From contig DAHVRS010000417.1 of NCBI GenBank assembly GCA_027322375.1, positions 1 through 7,793 of the forward strand: DNA of 7,793 bases, written 5' to 3'. This stretch comes from Brachybacterium sp. (GTDB lineage Bacteria; Actinomycetota; Actinomycetes; Actinomycetales; Dermabacteraceae). The position numbers and the translations under genes are program-made. The notes under the pieces were generated by a model that made no database searches, was not told the DNA's origin, and saw nothing but the letters and a program-made list of their open reading frames with translations. Positions 5,531-7,793 of the stretch are shown piece by piece; within the stretch, counting starts at the first letter, position 1, and every line of letters begins with the position of its first letter.

Positions 5531-7231
5531 TCAGGACTCGATGACCACCGGGATGATCATCGGGCGGCGGCGCAGGCGCTGGCCCACGTAGCGGCCCACT
5601 ACGCGCCGCATGACCTGCTGCAGCTGGTAGGTGTCGCGGCGGTCGGTCTGGTCGGCGACCGCCTGCTCGAGGGCCTTGACGATCTCCGGGCGGATCTTCT
5701 CGAAGACCTCATCGTCCTCCGCGACGCCGCGGACGTGGATCTCGGGGCCCGCGATGAGGGCGCCGGTCTCGGAGTTCACCACGGCGAACAGGGAGATGAA
5801 GCCCTCGTCGCCGAGGATCCGGCGGTCCTTGAGATCCGCCTCGGAGATCTCGCCGACGCTCGAGCCGTCCACGTACACGTAGCCGTTGGGGATCGCGCCG
5901 ACGACGCGGGCGATGCCGTCCCTCAGGTCCACGACATGGCCGTCGCGGGTGAGGATGATCCGATCGGCCGGCACGCCCGTCGCCTCGGCAAGGCGGCCGT
6001 TGGCGATGAGGTGGCGCACCTCGCCGTGGATCGGCATGACGTTCTTCGGGCGGACGATGTTGGAGCAGTACAGCAGCTCGCCGGCGCTCGCGTGCCCGGA
6101 GGTGTGGACCTTCGCGGAGCCCTTGTGGACCACCTCGGCGCCGAGGGCCATCAGCCCGTTGATGATGCGGAAGACGGCGTTCTCGTTGCCAGGGATGAGG
6201 GAGGAGGCGAGGATCACCACGTCGCCGGGGCCCACGGAGACGCGGTGGTCGCGGTTCGCGATCCGGCCCAGCGCCGCCATCGGCTCGCCCTGGCTGCCGG
6301 TGCACATGAGCACCACCTGCTCATCGGGCAGGGAGTCGATGCGCTTGACATCGATGAGGGTGTTGTCGGGGACGTGCAGGTAGCCCATCTCCGCGGCGAT
6401 CCCCATATTGCGCACCATCGAACGGCCGACGAAGGCGACCTTCCTCCCATGCGCCACGGCGGCATCCAGCACCTGCTGGACGCGGTGGACATGGCTGGAG
6501 AACGAGGCGACGACGATCTTCTGCCTCGCACGCGCGAAGATCCCGTCGAGCACCGGGCCGATCTCCTGCTCGCCGACGGTGAAGCCGGGGACCTCGGCGT
6601 TGGTGGAGTCGGTCATGAACAGGTCCACGCCTTCCTCGCCGAGGCGGGCGAAGGCGCGCAGGTCCGTGATCCGCCCGTCCAGGGGCAGCTGGTCCATCTT
6701 GAAGTCGCCGGTGTGCAGCACGGTGCCGGCCTCGGTGCGCACGTGGACTGCGAGCGCGTCCGGGATCGAGTGGTTCACAGCCACGAACTCGCAGGTGAAG
6801 GGGCCGAGCTCCTCGACGCGGCCCTCGCTGACCTCGAGGGTGCGCGGGGTGATGCGGTGCTCGCGCAGCTTCGCGGAGACGAAGGCGAGGGTGAGCGGGC
6901 TGCCCACGAGCAGGATGTCCTTGCGGCGGCGCAGCAGGTAGGGCACGGCGCCGATGTGGTCCTCGTGGCCGTGCGTGAGGACGATCGCCTCGATGTCCTC
7001 CAGTCGGTCCTCGAGCATGTCGAAATCCGGCAGGATCAGGTCCACGCCGGGCTGGGACTCCTCGGGGAACAGCACGCCGCAGTCGATGATGAGCAGGCGC
7101 CCGTCGATCTCGAGGACCGTCATGTTGCGGCCCACGTCGCCGAGGCCGCCCAGCGGGGTCAGCCGCAGCGTGCCCGGGGTGAGCTCGGGCGGCAGCGGCG
7201 GACGGTCGGAGAAGACGGCGGAAGCGGACAT
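5531..7231 (-). CDS. rnj: Ribonuclease J
   Basis: A 566-residue metallo-beta-lactamase/beta-CASP ribonuclease with 5'-3' exonuclease and endonuclease activity in RNA decay and rRNA maturation. Visible motifs: GGLGDVGRNM (28-37, where many homologs have Glu for the Asp), LIIDCGVLFP, the zinc-binding HGHEDH (87-92), the further metal-ligand positions H154 (AVNHSIPD) and D176 (HTGDFKMD), beta-CASP residues around SFSSHVHR (243-250) and GSQGEP, PGNENAV (348 onward), HTSGHAS (376-382) and MPIHGEVRHL (H402). The C-terminal RNase J domain closes the protein with no long extension, so length is normal. The start ATG at 7231 has GGGAGG 5 nt upstream; a longer in-frame opening to 7318 runs into dapA and is unconserved. 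It follows dapA after 19 nt, the usual actinobacterial dapA-rnj pair, and is probably co-transcribed with it. Confidence 0.96.
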   Translation of the reverse strand: MSASAVFSDRPPLPPELTPGTLRLTPLGGLGDVGRNMTVLEIDGRLLIIDCGVLFPEESQPGVDLILPDFDMLEDRLEDIEAIVLTHGHEDHIGAVPYLLRRRKDILLVGSPLTLAFVSAKLREHRITPRTLEVSEGRVEELGPFTCEFVAVNHSIPDALAVHVRTEAGTVLHTGDFKMDQLPLDGRITDLRAFARLGEEGVDLFMTDSTNAEVPGFTVGEQEIGPVLDGIFARARQKIVVASFSSHVHRVQQVLDAAVAHGRKVAFVGRSMVRNMGIAAEMGYLHVPDNTLIDVKRIDSLPDEQVVLMCTGSQGEPMAALGRIANRDHRVSVGPGDVVILASSLIPGNENAVFRIINGLMALGAEVVHKGSAKVHTSGHASAGELLYCSNIVRPKNVMPIHGEVRHLIANGRLAEATGVPADRIILTRDGHVVDLRDGIARVVGAIPNGYVYVDGSSVGEISEADLKDRRILGDEGFISLFAVVNSETGALIAGPEIHVRGVAEDDEVFEKIRPEIVKALEQAVADQTDRRDTYQLQQVMRRVVGRYVGQRLRRRPMIIPVVIES

Positions 7232-7250
7232 CGGGACCTCCCGGCGGGGC

Positions 7251-7793
7251 TCAGAGGAGACCGGCGGCGTCCAGCGCGTCAGCGAGCAGGCGCTGCTGGT
7301 CGGCGTCGGCGGGGACATGGGGGCCGCGCATCGCGGCGTGGGGCAGGACGCCCTGCAGGTGCAGCGCCGTCTTCGCGGCGACCGCGCCCGGCATGCGGTT
7401 CATGATCGCCTCGACCAGCGGGACCAGGCGCGCGTTCGCGGCGCGGGCGGCGGGCAGGTCGGAGCGGTCCACGGCGTCCACGAGCTCCCGCTCGATGTCG
7501 CCGGCGATCTGGCTGACCACGGAGACCATGCCTGAAGCGCCGAGCGTGAGCCAGGGCAGGTTCAGCGCGTCCTCACCGGAGTAGTAGACGAGGTCCGTCT
7601 GCGCCATGACGAGGGAGGCCTGCTGGAGGTCGGCCTTCGCGTCCTTCACGGCGATGATCCGCGGATGTTCCGCCAGGCGCAGCAGTGTCGGCAGTTCGAG
7701 CGGGATCCCGGCGCGGCCGGGGATGTCGTAGAGCATCACGGGCAGCTCGGTCGAGTCCGCGATCGCCGTGGTGTGCGCGATGACCCCGGCCTG
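7251..7793 (-). CDS. dapA: 4-hydroxy-tetrahydrodipicolinate synthase, C-terminal part (runs off right edge)
   Basis: The last 180 residues of DapA, a cytoplasmic (beta/alpha)8-barrel enzyme that condenses pyruvate with aspartate semialdehyde on the way to diaminopimelate and lysine. The fragment holds LYDIPGR, whose Tyr (fragment residue 22) and Arg (27) match E. coli Tyr133 and Arg138, and IIAVKDAKAD, whose Lys (50) matches the Schiff-base Lys161. It also has YYSGEDALNLPWLTLGASG and the SVVSQIAG strand, then the usual helical C-terminal domain. The frame is open to the last base, so the start and the first 120 or so residues (family length about 300) lie outside the window. A start at 7739 or 7736 would fall in mid-barrel and is wrong. 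It sits 19 nt ahead of rnj. Related barrel aldolases are possible in principle, but motif fit and the rnj neighbour favour DapA. Confidence 0.93.
   Translation of the reverse strand, partial: QAGVIAHTTAIADSTELPVMLYDIPGRAGIPLELPTLLRLAEHPRIIAVKDAKADLQQASLVMAQTDLVYYSGEDALNLPWLTLGASGMVSVVSQIAGDIERELVDAVDRSDLPAARAANARLVPLVEAIMNRMPGAVAAKTALHLQGVLPHAAMRGPHVPADADQQRLLADALDAAGLL

Noticed and set aside
2370..5591. Very long open frame on the plus strand opposite ftsK
   Set aside because: The minus-strand frame encodes an unmistakable FtsK with all motor motifs. The plus frame gives a low-complexity Arg/Gly/Asp/His/Leu-rich product with no recognisable motif, the usual mirror of a high-GC gene.
7232..7318. 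Longer RNase J start reaching into dapA
   Set aside because: The extension overlaps the dapA coding end in another frame and is unlike the family; ATG at 7231 has GGGAGG at good spacing.
5189..7405. Long open frame on the plus strand opposite rnj
   Set aside because: It mirrors RNase J, whose catalytic motifs are intact on the minus strand. The plus product is a biased Ala/Gly/Asp/His/Arg sequence, has no family resemblance, and crosses into dapA.

Overview
The window is a compact, high-GC stretch in which all eight genes lie on the minus strand. Read in the direction of transcription (right to left) the order is dapA (partial) - rnj - ftsK - pgsA - cinA - clgR - DUF3046 - recA (partial). 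This order, the DUF3046 gene beside recA, the ClgR-type regulator and the GC-rich codon usage point to an actinobacterium. The protein sequences look like Micrococcales, perhaps near Brachybacterium/Dermabacteraceae, but that genus-level guess rests on memory, not a search. No RNA gene, mobile element, CRISPR array or phage gene is visible, and no gene-free stretch exceeds 300 bases.

Right part (7793-2523): the end of dapA (lysine/peptidoglycan precursor synthesis) is followed after 19 nt by rnj (RNase J), then by ftsK (chromosome translocase) with its own possible start signals. Middle (2449-1302): pgsA (phospholipid synthesis) overlaps cinA (nicotinamide-nucleotide amidase domain) by 4 nt. 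A GC-rich hairpin just past the cinA stop probably ends this transcription unit.

Left part (1301-1): a stress-response module. clgR has upstream sequence resembling an ECF sigma (SigE/SigH type) promoter. The DUF3046 gene follows its stop codon almost directly. recA has a 237-nt leader holding two distinct candidate control elements: a distal perfect CGAAC-N4-GTTCG LexA (SOS) box next to a TAGTGT -10 element, and a proximal element that fits the mycobacterial RecA-NDp promoter pattern, which ClgR is reported to activate. The inferred circuit is envelope/redox stress -> ECF sigma -> ClgR -> proximal recA promoter, alongside LexA -> distal recA promoter.

The most surprising point is at the left edge. 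The RecA fragment is canonical up to the Walker A motif and beyond, but the residue matching the catalytic glutamate of E. coli RecA (Glu96) is read as valine (GTG instead of GAG). This is either a base error at the end of the sequence or a strikingly altered RecA. Other oddities are an exact 24-bp direct repeat at the start of cinA, an acidic tail after the DNA-reading domain of FtsK, a possible leaderless ftsK transcript and a C-rich ftsK-pgsA spacer. I did not find a wholly new system; the novelty here is regulatory and in single residues.
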